Of a DNA stretch of 64,000 nt, positions 16,771 through 25,438 are shown piece after piece (positions within the stretch are counted from its first letter, which is position 1; each line of letters opens with the position of its first letter). A model generated the notes under the pieces. The model was not told the origin of the DNA. It made no database searches and worked only from the letters and a program-made list of their open reading frames with translations. The stretch is from Natronolimnobius sp. AArcel1 (lineage in GTDB: Archaea; Halobacteriota; Halobacteria; Halobacteriales; Natrialbaceae). The stretch is from assembly GCF_011043775.1 (NCBI RefSeq), contig NZ_JAAKXY010000001.1:1-64000 (forward strand), in the 5' to 3' direction. Both the position numbers and the translations under genes were made by a program.

Positions 16771-17421
16771 ATGACGGAGACACTTCTCGTCGCAGGCGCA
16801 CACGGCGCAACAGGACAGCACGTCACGGAGCGGCTTGCAGCACGTGACGAGTACGAGGTGCGTGCGATGATCCGCGACGACGACCAGGCCGACGAACTGG
16901 AATCGCTCGGCGGCGATCCGGTCGTGGCTAATCTCACCGAACCCGACTCGCTCGAGTCCGTTGTGGAGGGCTGCGATGGCATCGTGTTCGCTGCGGGATC
17001 GAACGGCAACGACGTCTACGGCGTCGACCGCGACGGGGCGATCAACCTGATCGACGCCGCCGAAGACGCAGGCGTCGACCGATTCGTCATGCTCAGTTCG
17101 ATGGGCACCGACGATCCCGAAGCCGCCCCCGACGCACTCGAAGACTACCTCATCGCGAAAGCCGAAGCCGACGAGTACCTCCGGCAGAGCGGCCTCAGCT
17201 ACACCATCGTCCGCCCCGGTGAACTAACGACTGACGCCGGCACCGGCGACATTCGAGCAGCCGACAGCCTCGAGATGGACGCCGGTGACATTCCGCACGA
17301 AGACGTCGCCGCAGTGCTCGTTACCGCCCTCGAGTTCGATCCTGTCTTCGGCGAAACGGTCGAGATACTGGGTGGTAAGACGGCGATTGAAGACGCACTC
17401 GAGGAGATCGGATCGTCGTAA
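16771..17421 (+). CDS. NAD(P)-binding atypical short-chain dehydrogenase (NmrA/SDR_a5-like)
   Basis: 216 residues with an N-terminal dinucleotide-binding motif VAGAHGATGQHV (about 7-18) and the SDR_a5 features MLSSMGTD and YTIVRPGELT. These proteins often bind NAD(P)H without a full catalytic Tyr-x3-Lys and act as redox sensors or flavin/quinone reductase-like enzymes. The substrate is unknown. TTTTCT sits about 25 bases before the ATG as a possible TATA element. Confidence 0.82.
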   Translation: MTETLLVAGAHGATGQHVTERLAARDEYEVRAMIRDDDQADELESLGGDPVVANLTEPDSLESVVEGCDGIVFAAGSNGNDVYGVDRDGAINLIDAAEDAGVDRFVMLSSMGTDDPEAAPDALEDYLIAKAEADEYLRQSGLSYTIVRPGELTTDAGTGDIRAADSLEMDAGDIPHEDVAAVLVTALEFDPVFGETVEILGGKTAIEDALEEIGSS

Positions 17422-17446
17422 CCCGCGCTCGATTTACGCGACAAAA

Positions 17447-17830
17447 TTAGGATTCTGGCTCGTACTCTTCGATAGCGATACGCTCGTCTATGACCGCATC
17501 GAACGCGTTGTCCGAGGAAATGACCGAATCCTCATCCGCGTAGGCAATATGATAGGAGTCAAACGCAGTGAGTCCGTTCTGATCCATTAAATCCGCTGCT
17601 TGGAACAGTACGTCAGTTTCTTCGGGAACCGTTGCAATCTCGAGAATATACGCGAGCGCCTCCATCCGATCAAATTCAAATCGGTCTGAAATCATAAGCA
17701 ACTCGAGCAGCGTCGCTCGCGAGGTGTAAATCTCACCCTGATTTTCGAGTGCGATAGTAGCGGCACGCTCTTGGAGCCAGTCGTCGTCTTTCACTAATGC
17801 GAGAAAAAAGTCGGTATCTGCGTACATCAT
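17447..17830 (-). CDS. vapC: PIN-domain toxin (VapC family)
   Basis: 127 residues of the PIN nuclease fold. The acidic metal ligands are recognisable: D5 (and D7) in MMYADTDFF, a Glu in TLLELLM, and late Asp residues in TAFDSYHIAYA and SSDNAFD. VapC toxins cleave tRNA or rRNA when their antitoxin is degraded. The start could also be three bases later (17827). It begins seven bases after the antitoxin stop, the standard VapB-VapC arrangement. Confidence 0.85.
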   Translation of the reverse strand: MMYADTDFFLALVKDDDWLQERAATIALENQGEIYTSRATLLELLMISDRFEFDRMEALAYILEIATVPEETDVLFQAADLMDQNGLTAFDSYHIAYADEDSVISSDNAFDAVIDERIAIEEYEPES

Positions 17831-17837
17831 CGATAGG

Positions 17838-18089
17838 TCACGGTTCCATGCTATCGACTGCATCTTCTCGAGCGGCCGTTCGCGCTTCGCGCTTGATTTC
17901 TGCGATGGATTTATCGTTGAAGGCATCACCGACAGCCTCACGAAGGCCGTCGATTGGATCGTCAGCAAGTGGGATTAGTTCGACTCGATCCTCGAGTTCA
18001 ACGACTCGGTATCGATCACCGTGTTTCTCTCGAATCTCGTGCGGGATGACGATTCGACCACGATCATCAGCCTCTGCTGTTTTGCTCAT
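17838..18089 (-). CDS. vapB: AbrB/SpoVT-type antitoxin (VapB family)
   Basis: 83 residues with an N-terminal swapped-hairpin AbrB domain (DDRGRIVIPHEIREKHG) and a C-terminal helical segment (IAEIKREARTAARED) that would wrap the PIN toxin. Such proteins bind their own promoter with the toxin as co-repressor. Upstream on the minus strand an AT-rich ATATTTTTG (about 18123-18131) is the likely TATA element. Confidence 0.85.
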   Translation of the reverse strand: MSKTAEADDRGRIVIPHEIREKHGDRYRVVELEDRVELIPLADDPIDGLREAVGDAFNDKSIAEIKREARTAAREDAVDSMEP

Positions 18090-18344
18090 GTGATAGTGGT
18101 CTTATGTGGGGATCAAACAAAAATATTCCCACTGTTATTCTAGCGTTCCCCATCACTCATCCGATAAACGCAGGAGTCTCGGCCAGTAACATGGCCATAT
18201 AATAACCGTCAATATCACCGATCTATTCTGGCTACGAACAGGTACACGTCATTCGTTATGCATTCTTCAAACGGAAGTAAACTGGCTTGAGGTGGTCGTT
18301 TTCGGGCGCGAACAGTAAAGGAGGGCCCGCACGTTAGCCCGTAT

Positions 18345-19490
18345 ATGGACTTTGCACTCTCGGCCGAACAGGAACAGATTCGCGAGATGGTCGCCGAGTT
18401 CGTCGACGAGGAAATCGTCCCCGTTGCGAGCGAAATCGACCACGACGACGAGTTCCCCGCGGAGCTCGTCAGCGAGATGGCCGACCTCGGGCTGCTGGGA
18501 ATGCCCTTCCCCGAGGAGTACGGCGGTGCAGGCCTGGATTATCACTCCTATGCGATTGGGTTAGAAGAAATCTCTCGAGGTTCCGGTGGACTCGGGACGG
18601 TCGTCGCCGCCCACACCTCGCTTGCGGGCAACATGCTCTACGAGTTCGGCGACGAGTCCCAGAAAGAGGAATTCTTGACGCCGCTTGCGGAGGGACGCGA
18701 CATCGGCGCGTTTGCGCTCTCGGAGGCCGGTGCAGGGAGTGACGTGCCGGCGATGGAGACCACCGCAGAGAAAGACGCCAACGAGTACGTCGTCAACGGC
18801 GGCAAGCTCTGGATCTCGAACGGCTCCGTCGCGGACACGGTCACGGTCTTTGCGAAGACAGACCCCGAGGCAGGCAATAAGGGCATTTCGTCGTTCGTCG
18901 TCCGCCCCGAAGAAGACGACGGCTTCATCGTCGAAGGGACGGAGGAGAAACTCGGCGATAAGGGCTGTCCGACCGCCGAACTCCGGTTCGATGAGCTTCG
19001 ACTATCCGAGGACCGCTTGCTCGGCGAGGAAGGCGATGGATTCGTTCACGCGCTGAAGACCCTCAATGGCGGCCGGATAACCATCGCCGCTCGCGGTGTC
19101 GGCATCGCCCGTGCAGCCTTTGAGGAGGCCCGCGACTACGCCAACGAGCGCGAGCAGTTCGGCCAGCCAATCGGCGAGTTCCAGTCGATCAAGCACAAAC
19201 TGGCCGATATGGACACGAAGATTCAGGCCGCGAAGCTGCTCATGCACAAGGCCGCAGACAAGAAAATCCGCGGCGAGAACTACATCAAAGACGCCGCCCA
19301 GGCCAAACTCTACGCCTCCGAGGTGAGCCGCGAGGTCGCCAACGAAGGCATCCAGATCCACGGCGGCTACGGCTACACGAAGGACTTCCCCGCCGAGCGA
19401 TTCTACCGCGACGCCAAACTCAACGAAATCTACGAGGGCACGAGCGAAGTGCTGCGGAATACGATTGGGGATCAGTTGCTCGAGGAGTGA
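18345..19490 (+). CDS. Acyl-CoA dehydrogenase (copy 1)
   Basis: 381 residues of the FAD-dependent acyl-CoA dehydrogenase family, catalysing the first step of beta-oxidation. The FAD/substrate signature ALSEAGAGSDVPAM is at about 124-137, the second signature QIHGGYGYTKDFPAERFYRD near 340-360, and the catalytic Glu is in YEGTSEVLRN. Short- or branched-chain specificity cannot be separated by eye. Two other copies lie at 44765-45916 and 55390-56541. No electron-transfer flavoprotein gene is nearby. Confidence 0.93.
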   Translation: MDFALSAEQEQIREMVAEFVDEEIVPVASEIDHDDEFPAELVSEMADLGLLGMPFPEEYGGAGLDYHSYAIGLEEISRGSGGLGTVVAAHTSLAGNMLYEFGDESQKEEFLTPLAEGRDIGAFALSEAGAGSDVPAMETTAEKDANEYVVNGGKLWISNGSVADTVTVFAKTDPEAGNKGISSFVVRPEEDDGFIVEGTEEKLGDKGCPTAELRFDELRLSEDRLLGEEGDGFVHALKTLNGGRITIAARGVGIARAAFEEARDYANEREQFGQPIGEFQSIKHKLADMDTKIQAAKLLMHKAADKKIRGENYIKDAAQAKLYASEVSREVANEGIQIHGGYGYTKDFPAERFYRDAKLNEIYEGTSEVLRNTIGDQLLEE

Positions 19491-19530
19491 GCCACGAGTA
19501 CTGACGACCCGTCTGACCACATCTTGATTT

Positions 19531-20055
19531 TCACGTTCTCGAGTGTGCCCGTTCGTGATGCCAACCGCCGAAGACACCAAGCGGGAGAATCAGCCACCCG
19601 GCAGCCATCGCTGCGAAAAGGAGGCCGGCAGGAAACATGATGAATCCGAAGATGATCGCCTCGAGAACGGCCATCTCGCCGGTTGTAACGTTCGAAATGG
19701 CGAGAACGACGGCGGGGCCGAGCGCCCCTGCGATGAGACTGCCCATTGCCGTGACGGCCCCGAGGATCGCACCGTGGAACGGGCGGCGCGTCTCGGACGA
19801 GATCGTTCGCCAACAGAGCGTCCCGATGAGAAACGCACTCACAATCGAAACTGGGAACGCGAACATGCCGCCGACGAGGACGAATCCGAGCATATCGGAC
19901 TCGAGTCCTGCGAGCAAGAGCGTCCACGTTCCGCCGAACCAGAGCACGGCTGCGAGCAGTCCCGTCGCGGCCATCGCAATCCCACCGCCAATATCGCGTC
20001 GACTCGCATACGGAAGCCGACCCGGCCCATACCGATGGCAAAGTCGTCGTCCCAT
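19531..20055 (-). CDS. Haloarchaeal multi-TM membrane protein
   Basis: 174 residues with about five hydrophobic segments and Gly/Ala-rich helices. The start at 20055 (MGRRLCHRYGPG) follows an AT-rich stretch. It lies downstream of the padR-like and DUF3267 genes on the same strand and may belong to the same unit, although the 65-base gap could hold a separate promoter. Not recognised as any transporter family. Confidence 0.6.
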   Translation of the reverse strand: MGRRLCHRYGPGRLPYASRRDIGGGIAMAATGLLAAVLWFGGTWTLLLAGLESDMLGFVLVGGMFAFPVSIVSAFLIGTLCWRTISSETRRPFHGAILGAVTAMGSLIAGALGPAVVLAISNVTTGEMAVLEAIIFGFIMFPAGLLFAAMAAGWLILPLGVFGGWHHERAHSRT

Positions 20056-20120
20056 ACCGAATACTATTGTCGAGCCAACATAAACTCTTGTTCCAGAAAT
20101 TGCTGTTCGAGTCGTCCTCG

Positions 20121-20405
20121 CTACTCCTCGAGACACTCACAAACCCATTCATAATGCTCCCGAACGCGCCGTTCGCCGCCGTCCGTTAGCGCGTAAACAT
20201 CGTGCAGTCCCGCGGTCCGTTTCTCGACGAAGCCCGAATCCTCGAGCGCCGAGAGCGTCCCGTAGAACGATTTCGGTTCGATATGCTCGTCGTAGTGGGC
20301 CTCGAGTTGCGATTTCAACTGCTGGCTACGCAGTTCACCGTCCTCGCTTGCGACGAGCAGGAAACAGATGTCTCGTCGTCGCCCGCTCTGAAGCCACTTG
20401 GTCAT
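20121..20405 (-). CDS. PadR-family transcriptional regulator
   Basis: 94 residues forming a winged-helix PadR domain: RRRDICFLLVASEDGELRSQ for the first helices, then FYGTLSALEDSGFVEKRTAG and LTDGGERRVREHYEWV for the recognition helix and wing. It lacks the C-terminal dimerisation domain of long PadR proteins, as is usual for the short subfamily. It starts 32 bases downstream of the DUF3267 protease-like gene, so it probably controls this membrane operon. Confidence 0.82.
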   Translation of the reverse strand: MTKWLQSGRRRDICFLLVASEDGELRSQQLKSQLEAHYDEHIEPKSFYGTLSALEDSGFVEKRTAGLHDVYALTDGGERRVREHYEWVCECLEE

Positions 20406-20437
20406 ACGGCTCTCTCGAGTGGGCAGGCGCTCGAGCG

Positions 20438-21382
20438 TTACGGTTTCGTTGCTGTGATGCTGTCTCGAGTCGCCCCCACGAGCGCCCACAATATGCCGCC
20501 AGCCATTGCGAGCGCGAGGATGAGTGAGGTTCCAACCTCGAGTGAGGCACTCGAGCCGTGGCGTTCGTGGCGAAAGAGCAGCCAGAACCCCTCAGACGCG
20601 CCGAAAATCACGTCGCCAGAGCCGACGGCGAGCGAGCCGAGTACGGCGACGATGCCGACAGCGATGAGGCCAGCGAGCGTCCCAACTGCACCGATGACGA
20701 CGCGAGCGAGGGCGACCGAGCCGCGCCGTCGGGTAATTGTGTCGGTGCTCGAGTCGCTATCTGCAGGCGGGTAGATCGAGAGCCCCTGCACGTCACTCGG
20801 CGGATCACTCACACGGACGTTCGTGGGGTACTGCAACAGGGTGCCGGCCATCCAGAGGTCGCCAACGGAGCCGGCGACGTTCGCAGCGAGCGGGATGATC
20901 AGGATGCTCGAGGGGACCACAGCCAGCGCGAGCAGGCCAACGGCCGTGATAACGACCAGCGGCGCAAGCAAGATGACGAGCAACTGTGTGCGCGTGAAAC
21001 TCGCGTCGGTCTCGGCGTAGGCATAGGGTAGGACGAAGTAGGAGACGCCAAGACCGTACGTCGTTTCCCCGCCGTAGACGGCCATGCAGACGCCGTGGAG
21101 TAACTCGTGGAGGACGACGACCAGCGCGATCAACACCAACGAGATGACGAGTACGCGATTGATGCCAGTCGGCGTGGCCGCGATGACGATTGGCTCGAGA
21201 GGCCGTCCACGAATCATCGCCTGCACGGCGGCGAAGGCGTACGCAGAAACGAAAAACGCGGCTGTTGCGCCGGCGAGCCACTGCCAGGCGACGCGGCGCG
21301 TGAGTCGGACCGTCGCAACCGGTTCGGTGGCGTCGCTTCCGGGTCGATCCGCACCACCGTTATCCGCTGGGTCCGAAGCCAT
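20438..21382 (-). CDS. DUF3267 putative membrane zinc metalloprotease
   Basis: 314 residues with about six membrane segments. HELLH (His92, Glu93, His96) inside a membrane helix is the zinc-binding motif of M50-like intramembrane proteases and DUF3267 proteins. The N-terminus is acidic and cytoplasmic. A third zinc ligand was not identified. Upstream frame to 21559 is rejected as arginine-rich. First gene of a leftward cluster with the PadR regulator. Confidence 0.75.
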   Translation of the reverse strand: MASDPADNGGADRPGSDATEPVATVRLTRRVAWQWLAGATAAFFVSAYAFAAVQAMIRGRPLEPIVIAATPTGINRVLVISLVLIALVVVLHELLHGVCMAVYGGETTYGLGVSYFVLPYAYAETDASFTRTQLLVILLAPLVVITAVGLLALAVVPSSILIIPLAANVAGSVGDLWMAGTLLQYPTNVRVSDPPSDVQGLSIYPPADSDSSTDTITRRRGSVALARVVIGAVGTLAGLIAVGIVAVLGSLAVGSGDVIFGASEGFWLLFRHERHGSSASLEVGTSLILALAMAGGILWALVGATRDSITATKP

Positions 21383-21495
21383 GCGACACACGACAGCCAG
21401 TCCCGGCGGGGATACAAAATTGGTGTCGGTCTGTCCCCACATCGACGGTCGTCCGAAACCGACACCTTCCCGGTACTGGACTCCCGAACGTGCGT

Positions 21496-21837
21496 ATGAC
21501 CGATCCGACGCACGAGCCGGATACCGAGACATCCTCCGAAAGCGAGCAAACCGCCACACAGGATGGCATTACGGCGACCTACGACGAAACCGAGTCCGAA
21601 CGCATCCTCAAGTTCGTTGTAACCGGCGATTCGGAAACGGCCCGCGCCAGCGCCACTGCAGCAATCGCCCAGAACATCGACGGCTACGCCATGCTAAAGG
21701 TACGTCCAACCGCCGAGGGCGATGAACTCGAGCGCTACTACGGCTTCGACATGGCTCTCGATCACGTGGGAGAACTACTCGGCGTGTCACCGCACGACCT
21801 GCCGGTGCCGGACGCTGCTGCGGACATGGGAATGTGA
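21496..21837 (+). CDS. Conserved haloarchaeal protein of unknown function
   Basis: 113 residues with an acidic disordered start (Thr/Glu/Ser-rich, about 1-22) and a compact alpha/beta domain with LKFVVTGDSETARASATAA and LERYYGFDMALDHVGELLGV. It ends in VPDAAADMGM. ATG at 21496 is preferred to the GTG two codons upstream. No motif suggests an activity. It precedes the heme synthase gene by 94 bases on the same strand. Confidence 0.65.
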   Translation: MTDPTHEPDTETSSESEQTATQDGITATYDETESERILKFVVTGDSETARASATAAIAQNIDGYAMLKVRPTAEGDELERYYGFDMALDHVGELLGVSPHDLPVPDAAADMGM

Positions 21838-21931
21838 CAGATCGAAGAGGACTCGAGCCAGCGTTCCCAGCAGGGGGTCAAAAGCGGGAATCATAAATAC
21901 ACAGAGTCGAACCTTCCAGACAAGACTAGCC

Positions 21932-23362
21932 GTGGCAACTGATCCGTTCCCCCGGCCGATCCGGACTCATCGACGCTTTTCTGCACTGCTTGCAGCGACT
22001 GCACTCGGCGTCTATCTCTTATTGATCATCGGGGCGACGACCTCGATCACAAACGCCGCGTCGGCCTGCTCGACGTGGCCAGTCTGTCACGCACCGACTG
22101 ACCCAGTCAGTCAGACCGAACTCGCAATCGCCTGGGGCCACCGCCTCACCGCTGTCGTCGTCGGCCTGCTCGTCGCTGCAACCGCCGTCGTTGGCGCTCT
22201 TGGCGACGCCTCGAGTCGCGTGCGCCGAACACTGTTCGCCTCGAGCGCGCTCTACGTCGTCCAGATTGGCGTCGGCGCGGCAACCGCGACGCTCGGCCCG
22301 GCCGCAGTCACGCCGGGACTGCATCTCGGACTCGGCGTCGCCATCTTCACCGGCATCGTCCTCGCACTCGCCTGGGATCTCGAACGTGCAACCGGCGACG
22401 AGAACGATACCATCGACATGCGCGGTGAACCCGAGCCGATCGAAGCCACTCCCGACGCAGCGGGCAAGCGCCCTCTCCCCGCCGGTGGCATCGCTCGAGC
22501 GCGCCTCACCGCCTTTGCGTATTTCAAGATGATGAAGCCGCGGCTGATGTGGCTGCTCTGTCTCGTCGCCGCCGCAGGAATGGCACTCGCTGCCGGCCCC
22601 ACACTCGATCGCTACACCATCGTCGCGACGCTCGGCGGCGGCGTCCTCGCAATCGGTGCGAGCGGAACGTTCAACCACGTCCTCGAGCGCGATGTCGACC
22701 AGAAGATGTCTCGGACTGCGGACCGGCCGCTAGCGAACGACCTGATCCCGGTCTCGCATGCACTCGCGTTCGGCGGCCTGCTGACGGTTGCCTCGCTCGG
22801 CGCGTTCGCGACGATCAACATGCTGGCAGCAGCACTCGGACTCGCCGCCATCCTGTTTTACAGCGTTGTCTACACACTCCTGCTGAAACCGAATACGGTC
22901 CAGAACACGGTTCTCGGTGGACTTGCGGGTGCGCTGCCAGCGCTGATCGGCTGGGCTGCAGTCACGAACGAAATCGGCATGCCCGCGCTCGCGCTCGCGG
23001 GCGTCATTTTCCTCTGGACACCAGCGCACTTTTACAACCTCGCACTGGCGTACAAGGACGACTACGCCCGTGGCGGCTTCCCGATGATGCCGGTTGTTCG
23101 CGGCGAAACCGAAACCCGCAAACACATCATCTACTATCTCGCCGCGACGCTCGTCTCTACGGTCGCACTCGCCTGGCTCACCGATCTCGGCGCGCTCTAC
23201 GCCGCGACAGTCGCCATCTTTGGCGGCATCTTCCTCTGGGCCGCTGTTGTGCTCCACTTCGAGCAAACCGAAGCCGCTGCGTTCCGATCGTTCCACGCCT
23301 CGAACGCCTTCCTCGGAGCCGTTCTCGTGGCCGTCCTCGTCGACGCACTCGTCCTCGTCTAA
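21932..23362 (+). CDS. ctaB: Heme O synthase with N-terminal CtaA-like half (fusion)
   Basis: 476 residues, starting at GTG 21932. Residues about 15-145 have four membrane segments and a CtaA-like pattern: Cys46 and Cys52 in ACSTWPVC, His70 in WGHRLTA and His131 in GLHLGLGV, mirroring one heme-binding half of heme A synthase. After an acidic linker (about 150-185), the UbiA/CtaB domain follows, with the prenyl-diphosphate site FNHVLERDVDQKMSRTADRP (about 248-267) and a second YKDDYARGG. CtaB farnesylates heme B to heme O for terminal oxidases. The DsbA-like gene follows 68 bases downstream. Confidence 0.85.
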   Translation: MATDPFPRPIRTHRRFSALLAATALGVYLLLIIGATTSITNAASACSTWPVCHAPTDPVSQTELAIAWGHRLTAVVVGLLVAATAVVGALGDASSRVRRTLFASSALYVVQIGVGAATATLGPAAVTPGLHLGLGVAIFTGIVLALAWDLERATGDENDTIDMRGEPEPIEATPDAAGKRPLPAGGIARARLTAFAYFKMMKPRLMWLLCLVAAAGMALAAGPTLDRYTIVATLGGGVLAIGASGTFNHVLERDVDQKMSRTADRPLANDLIPVSHALAFGGLLTVASLGAFATINMLAAALGLAAILFYSVVYTLLLKPNTVQNTVLGGLAGALPALIGWAAVTNEIGMPALALAGVIFLWTPAHFYNLALAYKDDYARGGFPMMPVVRGETETRKHIIYYLAATLVSTVALAWLTDLGALYAATVAIFGGIFLWAAVVLHFEQTEAAAFRSFHASNAFLGAVLVAVLVDALVLV

Positions 23363-23430
23363 CGCTCGAGTATTACTCAGTCATCGCCGTCATCGATATT
23401 CCTAACCGCCCGCAATCCCTAGCACCGCCA

Positions 23431-24069
23431 ATGAATCGCCGTTCGTTTCTCGCGACGACCGTTGGCACCGTCACCGTCGCCACAGCGGGCTGTACCTCGC
23501 TGCTCGAGGCCTCGATACCTGACGAACTCGAGGATGTTGACCCAGACCAGCAGCTGCCAACGCCGACGCGTGGCGATGGGGCGGTAACGGTCGAGGTCTA
23601 CGAAGATATGGGCTGTCCGCACTGTCAAGACTTTCAGGCGGACGTGTTTCCGGTGCTCGAGGACGAGTACATTGACCAGGACGAAATCGAGTATCGCCAC
23701 CACGACTTCGTTGTGATGGCATCAGACGCGTCGCTCGCCATGGCAAACGCCGCGCGTGCAATTCAAGACGAGACGGGGACCGACGACGATCCGAACGGAG
23801 AGTTTTTCGCGTACAAAGCAGCGGTAATGGCGGCAGACCCCGACAGCGGCGACGAAATCGCCGCGCTTGCAGATGAGGTCGATGTCGACCCAGAGGTCGT
23901 GACTAACGCACTCGAGAACGAGACCTACTACCCAACACTCGCGGCGGACTGGGAGCACGGCGACGAGGAGGGTGTCGAGGGGACGCCGACAGTTATCGTC
24001 GACGGCGAGGTGGTCGACGAGCCGACGGACCCGGATGCAGTCGTCGACGCGATTGCGGAAGCGCAGTGA
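23431..24069 (+). CDS. DsbA/thioredoxin-like exported lipoprotein
   Basis: 212 residues. The N-terminus has NRRSFL, a hydrophobic stretch and a lipobox TAGC (Cys21), so it is probably exported by Tat and lipid-anchored. The thioredoxin fold carries CPHC (62-65) in VYEDMGCPHCQDFQ and a cis-Pro turn EGTPTVIVDG near 190. This is the DsbA-type oxidoreductase set-up. Its position after ctaB suggests a role in cytochrome oxidase or other exported thiol-protein maturation (inference). Confidence 0.85.
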   Translation: MNRRSFLATTVGTVTVATAGCTSLLEASIPDELEDVDPDQQLPTPTRGDGAVTVEVYEDMGCPHCQDFQADVFPVLEDEYIDQDEIEYRHHDFVVMASDASLAMANAARAIQDETGTDDDPNGEFFAYKAAVMAADPDSGDEIAALADEVDVDPEVVTNALENETYYPTLAADWEHGDEEGVEGTPTVIVDGEVVDEPTDPDAVVDAIAEAQ

Positions 24070-24088
24070 ACTCGAGGGCCGCTCGAGA

Positions 24089-25417
24089 TTAGCGGTAGGC
24101 CTCGAACTCCTGGCCGAAGATGGCGAAGTAGACGACGCCGATGAGTCCGATAACTGATGCGGCCGTGAACGCGATTTCTGGGGTCGCGTACGCCCAGAGC
24201 AGGCCGCCGATGAACCCGCTTGGAATCACGATTGCACCGCGAACGAAGTAGTACGAGCCGGTTACCCGACCGCCAGCGCCCCGTTCTGCGGGACCGACGA
24301 TCAGCGCCTTGTGAGCAGGTAATCCAGCGAATCGGAGGCCGGAGAAGGCGAATACGGCGATCAGGACCCAGACGTTTGCGGGCGAGAAGATCAACAGTAC
24401 GGGGAACGCAGCGTAGACGAAAAAGCCGAAGTTGACGACCGGTTTGAGCCCAATCGACTCCGCGAGTTTCGCAGCCGGTGCCATGGTGAGCAACGCGACG
24501 AACATCTCGACACCGAGCAGGAGGCCGAAGAAGGCAGCGGGTGCGAGATCAACCGCGCCGACTGCGGGGAGCGTGACCGCGAGCCCGATGTCGAGTTCCT
24601 GCGTGATCACCCAGATGAAGAAGATGTAGACCATCCCGTTGGCGAAGCGAACGAACGTATCCGCGACCAACAGAGGTCGCAGCGGGCCCGGAAGCGCCCG
24701 TAAGTCGTCCGCAATCTGGCCAAACCCTTCGAACTCCTTGCCGACGCTATCCTCGTCGGCCTCGTACATGACGTGCTGGATGAGCGTCCCCAGAAACGCG
24801 AAGACGATCCCGATGACGAGCACCCAGAGGAAGCCGGGCAGGAACTGGTCTGCAACCAGTACGGTGACGATCAGCGGCGCGATCAGAAACGCGGTTCGAC
24901 GGAACGTTTCCGTGCTGGCGAATCCTTGCGCAAGCCGGCTCGGGTCCGTGGATTGCTTGACGATTGCGTAGTGACCGCCGATGCCGAAGGATTTCCAGCA
25001 CTGAGCCAGCAACAGGCCGACGAAAATCCAGACCCACGGCTCGAGGACGATAATCCCGAGGTCAATTGAGCCGATGTAGTAGGCGGCCAGCCAGATGCCA
25101 AACCCAATCGTCGAAAGAAAGCCGAAGACGGTCAATGCGTACCGAGAGCCGACCCGGTCGGAGACGATGCCGCCGTAGTAGGGATAAACAGCGCCGATGA
25201 TATTCCCGAGTGCGGCGAACGTACCGACGATGAGTGCGCCTGCGCCGAGTAACTCGAGGTACTCCGCGAGGAATCGGTTGGTCATCTGGAAGCCCAAGCT
25301 GAACGCGAACATGGCCAGCGACAGGATGAGAACGTCCCGCTGGAGCGAGAAGAACTGCTTGAACGTATCTAGCGGGCTCGTCTCCTCTGTGTCGACCGTG
25401 ACTTCTTCGTTTGACAT
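24089..25417 (-). CDS. MFS transporter
   Basis: 442 residues with 12 predicted membrane segments split by a central acidic loop (about 200-230, EADEDSVGKEFEGF). The cytoplasmic loop 2-3 GGIVSDRVGSRYAL matches the MFS motif A pattern. It follows the ArsC-like phosphatase gene by 21 bases, so the two are likely co-transcribed. An efflux role is plausible, but substrate assignment from this linkage alone is weak. Confidence 0.82.
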   Translation of the reverse strand: MSNEEVTVDTEETSPLDTFKQFFSLQRDVLILSLAMFAFSLGFQMTNRFLAEYLELLGAGALIVGTFAALGNIIGAVYPYYGGIVSDRVGSRYALTVFGFLSTIGFGIWLAAYYIGSIDLGIIVLEPWVWIFVGLLLAQCWKSFGIGGHYAIVKQSTDPSRLAQGFASTETFRRTAFLIAPLIVTVLVADQFLPGFLWVLVIGIVFAFLGTLIQHVMYEADEDSVGKEFEGFGQIADDLRALPGPLRPLLVADTFVRFANGMVYIFFIWVITQELDIGLAVTLPAVGAVDLAPAAFFGLLLGVEMFVALLTMAPAAKLAESIGLKPVVNFGFFVYAAFPVLLIFSPANVWVLIAVFAFSGLRFAGLPAHKALIVGPAERGAGGRVTGSYYFVRGAIVIPSGFIGGLLWAYATPEIAFTAASVIGLIGVVYFAIFGQEFEAYR

Positions 25418-25438
25418 TGATAGTCCTGATTTAGATGG

